From: RHKX01 sp046330415
GTDB lineage: Bacteria; Actinomycetota; Thermoleophilia; Solirubrobacterales; 70-9
Reading direction: 5' to 3'
Length of the DNA: 64,000 nt
NCBI GenBank assembly: GCA_046330415.1
Contig: JAXLSW010000015.1
Coordinates: 1 to 64,000, forward strand
Made by a program: the position numbers and the translations under genes. Below are positions 1 to 8,582 of this stretch, in pieces (within the stretch, counting starts at the first letter, position 1; every line of letters starts with the position of its first letter). The notes under the pieces were generated by a model, which worked only from the letters and a program-made list of their open reading frames with translations, ran no database searches and was not told the DNA's origin.

Positions 1-1
1 C

Positions 2-421
2 TGGGATGCCCTCAAGCACGTGATCATGCCCGCGATCGCGATCGCCCTGATCCCCGCGGTCGCGGTTGGCAGGACGCTGCGGAGCGGCCTGATCACGGCG
101 ATGAACTCCGACTACGCGCGCACCGCGCGTTCGAAGGGCCTGACGGAGCGGCAGATCGCCGTTCGCCACGGGCTCCGCAACGCCGTCGGCCCGGCGCTGG
201 CCATGCTCGGTCTGCAGAGCGGGCTGATGCTCTCCGGCGTCGTCGTCGTCGAGCTCGTCTTCGCCTGGCCGGGGATCGGTCTCTACGCCGCTCAGGCGAT
301 CCCGGTGGCGGACTTCCCGGTGATCGCGGGGGTCGCGTTGGTGATCGGCGCCACCTACGTGATCATCAACGCGATCGTCGACGTGCTCCAGGCCATGGCG
401 GATCCGCGAATCCGCCTTTGA
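2..421 (+). CDS. ABC transporter permease, DppB/OppB type (5' partial)
   Basis: These are the last 139 residues of a binding-protein-dependent permease, the membrane subunit of a peptide or nickel type ABC importer. The frame is open from base 2, so the start lies outside the window. The cytoplasmic EAA loop that docks on the ATPase is visible as DYARTARSKGLTE followed by a conserved Gly and the HGLRNA segment. It is flanked by hydrophobic membrane segments, and the protein ends in DPRIRL, typical of this family. Its partner subunits are not downstream; the next gene, a lactonase-like protein, starts 11 bases after the stop, so the two may be cotranscribed. The substrate cannot be read from this fragment. 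Confidence 0.85.
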   Translation, partial: WDALKHVIMPAIAIALIPAVAVGRTLRSGLITAMNSDYARTARSKGLTERQIAVRHGLRNAVGPALAMLGLQSGLMLSGVVVVELVFAWPGIGLYAAQAIPVADFPVIAGVALVIGATYVIINAIVDVLQAMADPRIRL

Positions 422-432
422 GCGGGTAGCCG

Positions 433-1332
433 GTGAAGCGCAGGGGGGATGCCGGAGTCCTCTCGGAGGGCCACTTCTTCTTGGAGGCGCCCCGCTGGCA
501 CGACGGCGGGCTCTACGCCTCCGACATCTACGGCGGCAGCGTCCTGCGCTGGCCCGGTGACGGCGGCGCGCCCGAGACCGTCCACCGGCTCGGCACGTGT
601 CCCTCCGGGCTGGGCTGGGATCGGGAGGGGCGGCTCATGGTCGTCTCGATGGAGGACCGGAAGCTGCTGGTCGCCGACGGCGATGGCCTCCTCGAGGTCG
701 CGGACCTGAGCCGCCTCGCTCCTTGGCACCTGAACGACATGCTGGTCGACGCCGAGGGTCGCGCCTACGTCGGCAACCTGGGTTGGGACGACGAGCACGA
801 TCGCCGCATCGCCTCGACGATCCTGATCCGCGTGGACCCGGACGGCTCGGCTCGAGCGGTGGCCGAGGAGCTGGTGAACCCCAACGGGATGGCGCTCACG
901 CCCGACGGCCGCACCCTGCTGGTGGCCGAGACGTTCGCCGCCCGGATAACTGCGTTCACCGTCGATGCCGGTGGCGGTCTGAGCGAACGCCGGGTTTGGG
1001 CACGGTTCGGCGAGGGCGGCTACGAGACCATGGACGACGCATACGCGGAGGGCGCTCTACTTCCCGATGGGATAGCGCTCGACCGCAAGGGGGGTCTGTG
1101 GGTCGGCGATTGCCGGGGGAGGGGCGCGTCGCGCGTCGTCGAGGGCGGGCGGATCACCGACCACGTCGACACCGGCGAGCACGCGACGTTCGCCGTCGCC
1201 CTCGGGGGCGCCGGAGGGCGGACGCTCTTCCTCTGCACCGGCCCCGCGTTCGAGACGGTCGACCATCGAACCGCACGGGCTGGCGCGATGTGCGCTTTCG
1301 ACGTGGAGGTGGCTGCCGCAGGGTGTCCGTGA
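433..1332 (+). CDS. SMP-30/gluconolactonase-like beta-propeller protein
   Basis: A 299-residue soluble protein of the SMP-30/gluconolactonase/LRE family, six-bladed propellers that hydrolyse sugar lactones or related esters using one divalent metal. The N-terminal Glu (GHFFLEAPRW) and the blade motifs NDMLVDAEGRAYVGN, NPNGMALTPDGRTLLVAET and LPDGIALDRKGGLWVGD fit the metal ligands (Glu, Asn, Asp) of the family. The GTG start at 433 was chosen because it puts the catalytic Glu about 17 residues in, as usual. It follows the ABC permease by 11 bases and converges on the SDR gene. The real substrate is unknown. No signal peptide is visible. Confidence 0.82.
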   Translation: MKRRGDAGVLSEGHFFLEAPRWHDGGLYASDIYGGSVLRWPGDGGAPETVHRLGTCPSGLGWDREGRLMVVSMEDRKLLVADGDGLLEVADLSRLAPWHLNDMLVDAEGRAYVGNLGWDDEHDRRIASTILIRVDPDGSARAVAEELVNPNGMALTPDGRTLLVAETFAARITAFTVDAGGGLSERRVWARFGEGGYETMDDAYAEGALLPDGIALDRKGGLWVGDCRGRGASRVVEGGRITDHVDTGEHATFAVALGGAGGRTLFLCTGPAFETVDHRTARAGAMCAFDVEVAAAGCP

Positions 1333-1425
1333 GCTCTGCCCTGCTCACGCTCCTCCCGGCGCCCGATCGGGAACGCGGGGCGCATCCACCCGCATCGACG
1401 CGACCCGCAGCCCGCATCGGGCCGA

Positions 1426-1470
1426 CGAGATGCAACAAACGGGACAGATGCTCCCGCAGCTTGCATCTCG
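1426..1470. terminator. Nested palindrome between convergent genes
   Basis: A perfect 10-bp inverted repeat (CGAGATGCAA at 1426-1435, TTGCATCTCG at 1461-1470) encloses a second 5-bp stem (CGGGA at 1440, TCCCG at 1452). It sits in the 183-base gap between the convergent lactonase and SDR genes and has no T-tract. A bidirectional terminator is the likeliest role. The rest of this gap shows nothing recognisable. Confidence 0.55.
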
Positions 1471-1515
1471 ATTGCGGCAGAGCCACCGGGCTCGCCCCCC
1501 GCCCAGCCGGCCGGG

Positions 1516-2253
1516 TCAGGCGAAGCGGCCACCGCCGTCGACGTGGAGGACCTCGCCCGTGATGAAGCCGGCGGTCATCAGGAAGACGATCGCATCGCCG
1601 GAGTCCTCGGGTCTGCCCACGCGCCCGACCGGCAGGCTCTCGCCGACCGATGCGAAGAACTCGCGGCGCTCGGCTTCCGGCATGAAGTCCCAGCCGGGGG
1701 TGTCGGTGACTCCCGGTGAGACCGCGTTGACCCTGATCGGCGCCGCCTCGAGCGCCAGTGACCTGGTCAGCGCGTCGATGCCGCCGTTCGTCGCGCTCAC
1801 CGCCGAGGTTCCCGGGCCGGGCCGGTCGACCGCGAGACCGGAGACGAGGACAACCGAGCCGTCGGCGGGCATCTTCGGGAGCGCCGCCTGCACGGCCCGG
1901 AACGATCCCAGCAGCTTCGTCGACATGACCCGCTCCGCGATCGCGGGGTCCATGGTCTCGAAGGGCTCGTACTCGAGGTCGGCGGCGGTGATGGCGAGGT
2001 GGTCGATGCGATCGAGCCCGTCGAAGAGGGTGCGCAGCGATTCCACGTCCGCGAGGTTGGCCTCGGTGCCGCGGGTGCCGTTCCCGATCTCCGCTGCGAC
2101 CGCTTCGGCGCGCTCCCGCGAGCGTCCGCAGACGATCACCTCGGCGTCGCGGGAGGCGGCCCGTTCGGCGGCGGCCCTGCCGATCCCGGAAGTGCCGCCG
2201 ATGATGACGACGGTGCGGCCGTCGAGCGGGGTTGGTGGATCGAGAGCGTGCAT
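1516..2253 (-). CDS. SDR-family protein lacking the catalytic Tyr and Lys
   Basis: A 245-residue Rossmann-fold protein of the short-chain dehydrogenase/reductase family. The nucleotide-binding motif is intact (VVIIGGTSGIGRAAAE near residue 14), and the late PG motif (RVNAVSPG) is present. The active site is not: where YxxxK should stand, aligned through the following ALTRSLA helix, the sequence reads SAVSATNGGID, giving Val for Tyr and Asn for Lys. An SDR subgroup typified by Listeria Lin1944 is known to lack the same residues. Dinucleotide binding is therefore likely, but a normal dehydrogenase reaction is not. On the minus strand a GGAG lies 7 bases before the ATG. It diverges from valS. 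Confidence 0.85.
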   Translation of the reverse strand: MHALDPPTPLDGRTVVIIGGTSGIGRAAAERAASRDAEVIVCGRSRERAEAVAAEIGNGTRGTEANLADVESLRTLFDGLDRIDHLAITAADLEYEPFETMDPAIAERVMSTKLLGSFRAVQAALPKMPADGSVVLVSGLAVDRPGPGTSAVSATNGGIDALTRSLALEAAPIRVNAVSPGVTDTPGWDFMPEAERREFFASVGESLPVGRVGRPEDSGDAIVFLMTAGFITGEVLHVDGGGRFA

Positions 2254-2390
2254 CTGGTTCCTCCGAATTCACGCCGTCGTCGGGCCGGGTACGGCGTGAG
2301 CTCTCGTCCGGGGCATCCACCGCTCGCGGACGCCGCCGCGAATATATCCGTGGAAGGTCCATCCGCGAGGGGTCGCCTGGGCGGCGCCAA

Positions 2391-2396
2391 TAACAT
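2391..2396 (+). promoter_or_regulatory. -10 element (TAACAT) of valS, leaderless type
   Basis: TAACAT ends 7 bases before the valS ATG, so transcription would start at or next to the start codon. No Shine-Dalgarno sequence lies between. No -35 match is evident. Confidence 0.5.
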
Positions 2397-2403
2397 CGCT
2401 GCG

Positions 2404-4986
2404 ATGGACGCCGAACGCCGCACGCGACTCGAGGAGACCACCCGCTACGAGCCGGGCGAGGTCGAGCGACGCGTATTCGGAACCTGGGAGGAGGGCGGCT
2501 ACTTCACGCCTGAGCCCGAGGGGACGCCGGCGGAGAACTACTCGATCGCGATCCCGCTGCCGAACGTGACCGGGTCGCTGCACATGGGCCACGGGCTCAA
2601 CAACACGATCCAGGACCTGCTGATCCGCCGTGCTCGCATGCAGGGCCGGCGGGCGAAGTGGATCATCGGCACCGACCACGCGGGCATCGCCACCCAGGCC
2701 ATGGTCGAGAAGGAGCTGCGCAGCCAGGGGATCGACCGGCGCGATCTCGGCCGCGAGGCCTTCGTCGAGCGCGTCTGGGAATGGCGCGAGAAGTACGGCG
2801 GCAGGATCATCGAGCAGCTCAAGCGCCTGGGCGCCTCGGGGGACTTCGCCAACGAGCGCTTCACGCTCGACGAGGGCTACTCGCGGGCCGTGCGCAAGGT
2901 CTTCGTCGCGCTCTACGAGAAGGGCCTGATCTATCGCGACAACTACATGGTCAACTGGGACCCGGGGACGCGCTCGGCGATCAGCGACCTCGAGGTCGAA
3001 AACCGCGAGGTCACCGACGTCCTCTTCTCGATCGACTACCCGGTTGAGGGGTCGGATCGGGTGCTCACGGTTGCCACCGTGCGCCCCGAGACGATGCTCG
3101 GCGACACCGCCGTCGCCGTCCATCCCGACGACGAGCGCTACAAGGACATCGTCGGCAGGCACTGCGTGCTGCCGCTCGTGGGCCGTCGCCTGCCGATCAT
3201 CGCCGACCCCTACGTCGACCCCGAGTTCGGCACCGGCGCCCTGAAGATCACGCCCGGCCACGACCCAAACGACTTCGAGATCGGACGCAAGCACGGCCTC
3301 GAGGAGATCTCCGTGATCGCCGAGGACGGGACCATGAACGAGAGTGCCGGCAAGCGCTACGCGGGCCTCAGCGCCGCCAGGGCGCAGGAGAAGGTGGTCG
3401 CCGACCTGCGCGAGAAGGGCGCGATCTCCGCCGAGGAGGACTACACGCACTCGGTCCCGTTCTCACACCGCTCCGGCGAGCGCATCGAGCCGTTGATCAG
3501 CCTGCAGTGGTTCTGCGCGATGGACGACCTCGCCAAGCCGGCGATCGACGTCGTCAAGAGCGGCGAGATCAACTTCACCCCGGAGCGCTGGGGGCGCGTC
3601 TACCTCGACTGGATGGAGAACATCCGGCCGTGGTGCGTCTCCCGCCAGCTCTGGTGGGGACATCAGATCCCGGTCTGGTACTGCGACGCCTGCGGCGAGA
3701 CGATCGTCGCCGAGGAGGAGCCGACCGCCTGCCCGAAGTGCGGCGCCGAGGCGGAGAAGCTGCGCCAGGATCCCGATGTCCTGGACACCTGGTTCTCCTC
3801 GGCGCTGTTCCCCTTCGCCGCGCTCGGCTGGCCCGACGACACGCCCGAGCTGCGCGCCTTCTACCCGACCGACGTGCTGGTGACTGCCCGCGACATCATC
3901 TACCTCTGGGTCGCGCGGATGATCATGTCCGGGATCGAGTTCCTCGACCAGATCCCCTTCGACGACGTCTACATCAACTCGATCATCCAGGCGCCCGATG
4001 GCCGCCGGATGTCGAAGAGCCTCGGCACGGGGATCGACCCGCTCGAGCTGATCGACAGCCACGGCGCCGACGCGCTTCGCTTCGGCCTGCTGGCCATGTC
4101 CTCGACCCAGGACGTGCGCTTCTCCGAGGCCAAGGTCCAGCAGGGGCGCGACCTCGCCAACAAGCTCTGGAACGCCTCACGGTTGATCCTCCTCAATGCC
4201 GCCGACGCCGAGCCGGCCGCCTCGGCTGAGACCGCGGAGGACCGCTGGATCAACTCGCGCCTCGAGCGCACGGTCGCCGAGGTGGGTGAGCGGCTCGACG
4301 CCTACGACTTCGCCCATGCCGCGCTCGAGATCTACCGCTTCATCTACTCCGAGCTCTGCGACTGGTACCTGGAGATCGTCAAGGCCCGCCTCTACGACGG
4401 CGACGAGACGGCGGCCGCCAATCTCCTGCATGTACTCGAGCGCACCTTGGCCTTGGCGCATCCGCTGATGCCGTTCGTCACCGAGGAGGTCTGGTCCTAC
4501 CTGCCCGGCCGCGAGCGGCAGCTGATCGTCTCGCCCTACCCCGTCGCCGAAGACTCCCGTATCGACGCCGAGGCCGAGGCCGAGGTGGGCGCCGCGATCG
4601 AGACGACCCGGGCGCTGCGGCGCTGGCGCGAGCTCGCGGGCGTGCCACCGGCCGCGACGCTCAAGGCCCGCCCTGGCGACGGCGCCGAGGCGCCGCACGC
4701 CCTGGTCGGCAGGCTCGCCCGGATCGAGGTCGATGACGACGGGGGGGAGGCGATCGCCTCGGTCGGCGCCCTCGAGGTGCTGCCGTCGGACGGCCTCGAC
4801 GCGGAGGCCGTCGCCGATCGCATGGACGAGCTTCGCGGCAACCTGCGCTCGGAGGTGGCCCGGGCGGAGGGCAAGCTCGCGAACGAGGGGTTCGTCGCGA
4901 ACGCGCCCGCCGCCGTGGTCGCGGCCGAGCGCGAGAAGCTCGAGCGCTACCGCGCCGAGCTCGCCGAGCTCGGCGACGGCGCCTAG
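2404..4986 (+). CDS. valS: Valyl-tRNA synthetase
   Basis: An 860-residue class I aminoacyl-tRNA synthetase that charges tRNA-Val in the cytoplasm. The HIGH motif is HMGH at residues 60-63 after PNVTGSL, and the KMSKS motif is RMSKS at about 535-539. A zinc-knuckle-like CDAC...CPKC pair lies between them, the editing (CP1) insert is present, and the C-terminal 70 residues form the Ala/Glu/Arg-rich coiled-coil arm of ValRS. The frame is open much further upstream, but ATG 2404 starts just before the first conserved block and has a -10 hexamer 7 bases upstream. folC follows after 18 bases, so the pair is probably cotranscribed. Confidence 0.97.
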   Translation: MDAERRTRLEETTRYEPGEVERRVFGTWEEGGYFTPEPEGTPAENYSIAIPLPNVTGSLHMGHGLNNTIQDLLIRRARMQGRRAKWIIGTDHAGIATQAMVEKELRSQGIDRRDLGREAFVERVWEWREKYGGRIIEQLKRLGASGDFANERFTLDEGYSRAVRKVFVALYEKGLIYRDNYMVNWDPGTRSAISDLEVENREVTDVLFSIDYPVEGSDRVLTVATVRPETMLGDTAVAVHPDDERYKDIVGRHCVLPLVGRRLPIIADPYVDPEFGTGALKITPGHDPNDFEIGRKHGLEEISVIAEDGTMNESAGKRYAGLSAARAQEKVVADLREKGAISAEEDYTHSVPFSHRSGERIEPLISLQWFCAMDDLAKPAIDVVKSGEINFTPERWGRVYLDWMENIRPWCVSRQLWWGHQIPVWYCDACGETIVAEEEPTACPKCGAEAEKLRQDPDVLDTWFSSALFPFAALGWPDDTPELRAFYPTDVLVTARDIIYLWVARMIMSGIEFLDQIPFDDVYINSIIQAPDGRRMSKSLGTGIDPLELIDSHGADALRFGLLAMSSTQDVRFSEAKVQQGRDLANKLWNASRLILLNAADAEPAASAETAEDRWINSRLERTVAEVGERLDAYDFAHAALEIYRFIYSELCDWYLEIVKARLYDGDETAAANLLHVLERTLALAHPLMPFVTEEVWSYLPGRERQLIVSPYPVAEDSRIDAEAEAEVGAAIETTRALRRWRELAGVPPAATLKARPGDGAEAPHALVGRLARIEVDDDGGEAIASVGALEVLPSDGLDAEAVADRMDELRGNLRSEVARAEGKLANEGFVANAPAAVVAAEREKLERYRAELAELGDGA

Positions 4987-5004
4987 TCCCGCGGGGGGAG
5001 CCCG

Positions 5005-6261
5005 GTGCCGCTCGACCCGCAGGAGTACCTGGCCTCGCTCGAGCCGATCGGCTGGAGCTTCGGCCTGGAGCGGATGCGCGCCCTCTGCGCCGAGCTCGGT
5101 GAGCCGCAGCGCCGCTTCGAGTCCCTCCACGTCGTCGGCACCAACGGCAAGTCGTCGGTGACGACCATGTGCGCCGCGCTGCTGTCCGCCGCCGGCAAGC
5201 GCACCGGCGCCTGCATCTCCCCACACGCGTGGCGGTGGAGCGAGCGCATCCGGATCGACGGCCAGGAGGTCGGCGGCGACGCGTTCGCCGCCGCCGTCGC
5301 CGAGGTCGCGGCCGCGGTTCCCGCCGTCGAGGCGGGTGCCGCCGAGGGTGAGCGCGTAACGCAGTTCGAGGCCGCGATCGCGGCCTCGTTCGTCGCCTTC
5401 GCCCGGGCCCCCGTCGACGTCGCAGTGGTCGAGGCGGGGCTCGGCGGACGTCTCGATGCCACCAACGTGATTCCGTCGCGGGCGACGGCGCTGACCTCGG
5501 TTGCCCTCGATCACACCGAGCTCCTCGGCGAGACCGAGGCCGAGATCGCGGCCGAGAAGCTCGCGGTGCTGCAGCCGGGCTCGACCCTCGTGCTCGGCGA
5601 TCTGTCGTCTCAGGTGGAGGCGCAAGCCCGTGCGCACGCCGCGGCGCTTAGCGCGAAGCTGGTCGAGCCGCGCCCGGTCCCGGAGGATCTTCTCCCCGGC
5701 GATCTCGCGCCCTACCTCGGCCGCAACGCCGCCGTCGCGCTCGCGCTCGCGGAGACCATCACCGGGCCGCTGCCGCAGGAGTCGGTCGCCGCCGCCCTGG
5801 CGCAGACGGTGTTGCCGGGACGCGCCGAGCGGATCGGGGGCGAGCCGCCGTTGTTGGCGGACGCGGCTCACAACGAGCAGGGGGCCCGCGCGCTCGCGGA
5901 GGCGCTTCCCGCGTTCGCCGCCGGCCGGCCGGTCTTCGCCTGCCTGTCGATCCTCGCCGACAAGGACGCCGAGGCGATCACGGCGGCCCTGGCCCCGGCC
6001 CTGACGGGCGCCGTCTGCACGGCGGCGGAGCCGGGTCCCGCGATGGGGAGGCCCGGGGCGACGGCCCGTGAGCCCGGCGAGCTCGCGGCGCTCTTGGGCG
6101 CGAAGGGGGTTCCCGCCGAGGTCGTCGCCGATCCCGAGGCGGCGGTGGCACGGGTGCTCGAGCTCGCGGAGGCCGAGGGCGGCGTGGCGATCTGCGCCGG
6201 ATCGCATTACCTTCTGCGTTACGCATGGACCGTGAAGCGCGCTCGGAGCTCCTATCGATGA
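5005..6261 (+). CDS. folC: Folylpolyglutamate synthase / dihydrofolate synthase
   Basis: A 418-residue Mur-ligase-family enzyme that adds glutamate to dihydropteroate and to folates with ATP. The P-loop VVGTNGKSSV lies near residues 43-52, followed by SPHAWRWSERIRIDG in place of the family's usual SPHL segment, and by a DVAVVEAGLGGRLDATN block typical of FolC. The C-terminal domain carries LLADAAHNEQGARAL (the DxAHN motif). The GTG start at 5005 is preceded by a purine-rich GGGGGGAG about 6 bases upstream. It follows valS by 18 bases, a common folC position. The last bases overlap a small membrane ORF through ATGA. Confidence 0.95.
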   Translation: MPLDPQEYLASLEPIGWSFGLERMRALCAELGEPQRRFESLHVVGTNGKSSVTTMCAALLSAAGKRTGACISPHAWRWSERIRIDGQEVGGDAFAAAVAEVAAAVPAVEAGAAEGERVTQFEAAIAASFVAFARAPVDVAVVEAGLGGRLDATNVIPSRATALTSVALDHTELLGETEAEIAAEKLAVLQPGSTLVLGDLSSQVEAQARAHAAALSAKLVEPRPVPEDLLPGDLAPYLGRNAAVALALAETITGPLPQESVAAALAQTVLPGRAERIGGEPPLLADAAHNEQGARALAEALPAFAAGRPVFACLSILADKDAEAITAALAPALTGAVCTAAEPGPAMGRPGATAREPGELAALLGAKGVPAEVVADPEAAVARVLELAEAEGGVAICAGSHYLLRYAWTVKRARSSYR

Positions 6262-6344
6262 TGGGTCTGGTGGCCGCGGTCGTGGCCATCGTGATCCTCG
6301 TCTTCTTCGGGCTCGGCTACCTCTTCGGCCGCCTCTTCCTCTAG
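6258..6344 (+). CDS. Small single-span membrane protein (28 aa)
   Basis: A very short frame starts at ATG 6258, overlapping the folC stop as ATGA, and has GGAG at 6245-6248, 9 bases upstream. It encodes 28 residues: a hydrophobic stretch (GLVAAVVAIVILVFFGLGY) ending in LFGRLFL. This gives one membrane helix with a short Arg-containing tail. An in-frame ATG at 6225 would add 11 charged residues. I do not recognise a family. Translational coupling and the spaced ribosome-binding site are the support; without homologues it could still be chance. Confidence 0.4.
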   Translation: MMGLVAAVVAIVILVFFGLGYLFGRLFL

Positions 6345-6420
6345 CGATGGGTCTGCCGCTCCCGTGAAATTCGCTGCTCAGGGGGAGGGACGGCGCATCG
6401 TCGGCGTTCCCGCATACCAC

Positions 6421-6426
6421 TAGACT
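6421..6426 (+). promoter_or_regulatory. -10 element (TAGACT) upstream of the zinc-ribbon gene
   Basis: TAGACT ends 11 bases before the GTG start at 6438. This predicts a leader of only a few bases and no Shine-Dalgarno sequence. Confidence 0.4.
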
Positions 6427-6437
6427 GACCCGCTCTC

Positions 6438-7163
6438 GTGCCCCTCGCCATGTTCGGAATCACCGACGACGGCCTCAACCTGGCCGTCAACCTGGTCATC
6501 CTCGTGCTGGTCGTCCTCTGGTTGGCGCTCGCCTACTGGACCTTCGCGGACGCCCGGCGCCGGATCGCCGATCCGGTTCTGGTGACGACCGCGTCGGTGC
6601 TCGGCCTGGTGCCGTTCCTCGGCCCGCTCGTCTACACGGTCCTGCGCCCGCCGGAGTTCCTCGAGGACGTCCGCGAACGCGAGATCGAGACGCAGGCCTC
6701 CGAGCTGCGCATGCGTCACCTCGTCGCGCAGTCGTGCCCGCGCTGCGAGCACCCGATCGAGCGCTCCTGGCTGCGCTGCCCGGAGTGCCAGCACCGCCTC
6801 AAGGATCCGTGCGTCTCCTGCAGCCGCCCCGTCGACCCTCGGTGGTCGATCTGCCCCTATTGCGAGACCCAGCTCCGCCGCCCGGCCGACGATCGCGAGG
6901 AGGGCCGCCGCAGCTCCCGTCGCTCCAGCTCCGAGCCGGAGTCGAAGCGCCGCTCGGCCTCCGACGTCGCGCCTCGCCGCCGGAGCAAGGCCGCGAGCTC
7001 GGCGGCGTCCGAGGACGCCGATTCAGGCGCCCCCTCTAAGTCCTCTTCCTCATCGAGCCGCAGTCAGCGCCAGTCGCGTGAGCCGGCCGCCACGCCCGAG
7101 GAGGGCGAGGCGGACGCCGGGTCCTCGCGCCCGCCGCGGCGCCGCTCGACGACCACGTCCTGA
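6438..7163 (+). CDS. Membrane protein with double zinc ribbon
   Basis: A 241-residue protein of unknown function. Two hydrophobic segments (about residues 12-32 and 50-70) are followed by a double zinc ribbon of eight cysteines in four CxxC pairs: CPRC, CPEC, CVSC and CPYC, between about residues 99 and 145. The tail from about 150 to the end is low-complexity, rich in Ser, Arg and Glu, and probably disordered. The GTG start was chosen because it opens directly before the first membrane segment; an in-frame ATG follows four codons later. The layout suggests a membrane-anchored protein with a cytoplasmic zinc module and a basic/acidic tail that might bind nucleic acid or protein, but this is inference. 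Confidence 0.75.
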   Translation: MPLAMFGITDDGLNLAVNLVILVLVVLWLALAYWTFADARRRIADPVLVTTASVLGLVPFLGPLVYTVLRPPEFLEDVREREIETQASELRMRHLVAQSCPRCEHPIERSWLRCPECQHRLKDPCVSCSRPVDPRWSICPYCETQLRRPADDREEGRRSSRRSSSEPESKRRSASDVAPRRRSKAASSAASEDADSGAPSKSSSSSSRSQRQSREPAATPEEGEADAGSSRPPRRRSTTTS

Positions 7164-7225
7164 GCACCGGGGACGAGCTCCCCGGGCCGAACGCCAACAA
7201 TCCACCAGACCGAGAGAGAACCCCC

Positions 7226-7639
7226 GTGTCCGACACCTCACGCACCCTGATCCTGATCAAGCCCGACGCCTTCGAGCGCGACCTCACCGGCGAGATCCTC
7301 GCCCGGTTCGAGCGCAAGGGCCTGAAGATTGCCGCCCTGAAGCTGATCACCGCCGACGAGGCGACGGCCAACGAGCACTACGCCGAGCACGCGGAGAAGC
7401 CCTTCTTCGGAGAGCTCGTCTCCTTCATCACCGGCGGTCCTCTGGTCGCCGCGATCCTCGAGGGTGTCGAGGCGGTCAAGGCGTCGCGGCAGCTGATCGG
7501 CGCGACCAACCCCGTCGAGGCGGCCACCGGCTCCATCCGCGGCGACTACGGCACCGAGGTCACCTTCAACCTCGTGCACGGCTCCGACTCCGACGAGTCG
7601 GCGGAGCGCGAGATCGGGATCTGGTTCCCGGAGCTGTAG
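7226..7639 (+). CDS. ndk: Nucleoside diphosphate kinase
   Basis: A 137-residue enzyme that transfers the gamma phosphate of ATP to nucleoside diphosphates through a phosphohistidine. The N-terminal TLILIKPDAFERDLTGEI, the GATNPVEAATGSIRGDYG block and the active-site His in NLVHGSDSDESAEREI are all present, and the length matches the short bacterial NDKs. The GTG start at 7226 follows a purine-rich GAGAGAG. It lies 62 bases after the zinc-ribbon gene and 7 bases before maf, with which it probably forms an operon devoted to nucleotide pools. Confidence 0.97.
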   Translation: MSDTSRTLILIKPDAFERDLTGEILARFERKGLKIAALKLITADEATANEHYAEHAEKPFFGELVSFITGGPLVAAILEGVEAVKASRQLIGATNPVEAATGSIRGDYGTEVTFNLVHGSDSDESAEREIGIWFPEL

Positions 7640-7646
7640 CGGGCTG

Positions 7647-8234
7647 ATGCCCGAGCCCCGGGGCGCGCGGCCGCTGCTGCTGGCATCGGCCTCGCCGCGA
7701 AGGCGTGAGCTCCTGGGGCTCCTCGGCCTGCCCTTCGAGGCCGTCGCAACCGACGTCGAGGAGCTCACCGAGGGCGACCCGGCGGAGCTCGTCGTCGCCA
7801 ACGCGCTGCGCAAGGCGCGGGCCGGGCGCGAGCTCGCGGGCGGCGACGGCGCGGAGCGGATCGTCGTCGGCGTCGACACCGACGTCGCCCTCGCCGGCGA
7901 GGTGCTCGGCAAGCCCGCCGATCCCGACGGAGCCCGGGCGCGCCTGCGGCGCCTCTCGGGGCGCGCCCACGAGGTCCTCAGCGGCGTCGCCCTGGTCGTT
8001 CCGGGAGGGGAGGAGACCGGCCTGGAGCGCACCGTGGTCCGCTTCCGCGACCTGGCCGAGCACGAGATCGACGCCTACGTCGACTCTCGGGAGTGGGAGG
8101 ACCGCGCCGGCGGCTACGCGGTGCAGGGCCTCGGCTCCTCGCTGGTGTCGCGGATCGACGGCGACCTCTCCAACGTCATCGGCCTGCCGATCCCGCTGCT
8201 CGTCCGGATGATGGGCCAATTGCAGATCGCCTAA
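7647..8234 (+). CDS. maf: Maf-family nucleotide pyrophosphatase
   Basis: A 195-residue Maf/HAM1-fold enzyme that hydrolyses non-canonical nucleoside triphosphates to monophosphates. The signature LLASASPRRRELLGLLG stands near residue 10, the acidic IVVGVDTDVALAGEVLGKP block in the middle, and DRAGGYAVQGLG near the C-terminus. The ATG at 7647 begins 7 bases after the ndk stop. Maf genes often sit beside the mre genes, as here, and some family members affect septation. Which nucleotide it acts on cannot be told by eye. Confidence 0.92.
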   Translation: MPEPRGARPLLLASASPRRRELLGLLGLPFEAVATDVEELTEGDPAELVVANALRKARAGRELAGGDGAERIVVGVDTDVALAGEVLGKPADPDGARARLRRLSGRAHEVLSGVALVVPGGEETGLERTVVRFRDLAEHEIDAYVDSREWEDRAGGYAVQGLGSSLVSRIDGDLSNVIGLPIPLLVRMMGQLQIA

Positions 8235-8582
8235 GAGTCAATTAGCGGCTAGTCAGCAAACGCTCACAAAGTAGCCCGCGGAAACCCTCTTCGCTAGACT
8301 GAGGCCGCTCCGCACGCCCTTCCGGAATGTCGTCCCAGATGGCTGCCGAAGAGGCGGGACGCGCCCCGGAGAACGCGTCGGCAGGGCGCCTACGGGGGCG
8401 AGAGTGTCCTCAGATTCGGCGTCGGCAGCGGAATTCGTCCCCGCACAAGCTCCGCAAAGCTCGAGGAACGCAGCTCAGCAGCTCAACCTTCGACAGCCTC
8501 AACCAAACGATCAGACTTACCGCCCTCAACCCGAACTTGAACCTTTGAACCGCGTGACCACCCAGACCACCCAGACCACGTA
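8235..8582 (+). promoter_or_regulatory. 348-base leader region upstream of mreB
   Basis: No convincing gene is seen here. A -10-like TAGACT lies at 8295-8300, which would give mreB a leader of about 275 bases. Just before mreB there are direct repeats of ACCACCCAG (about 8557-8578) and no Shine-Dalgarno sequence. A 73-codon frame at 8327 has poor codon bias for this genome. The region may hold regulatory RNA structure for the elongasome operon, but none is clear. Confidence 0.35.

Noticed and set aside
4177..6420. 747-codon frame on the minus strand across valS and folC
   Set aside because: Shadow of two certain genes; the product is Arg/Gly/Leu-rich, as antisense frames in GC-rich DNA are.
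8327..8548. 73-codon frame upstream of mreB
   Set aside because: Low GC at third positions compared with neighbours, a low-complexity product and no family; more likely leader sequence.
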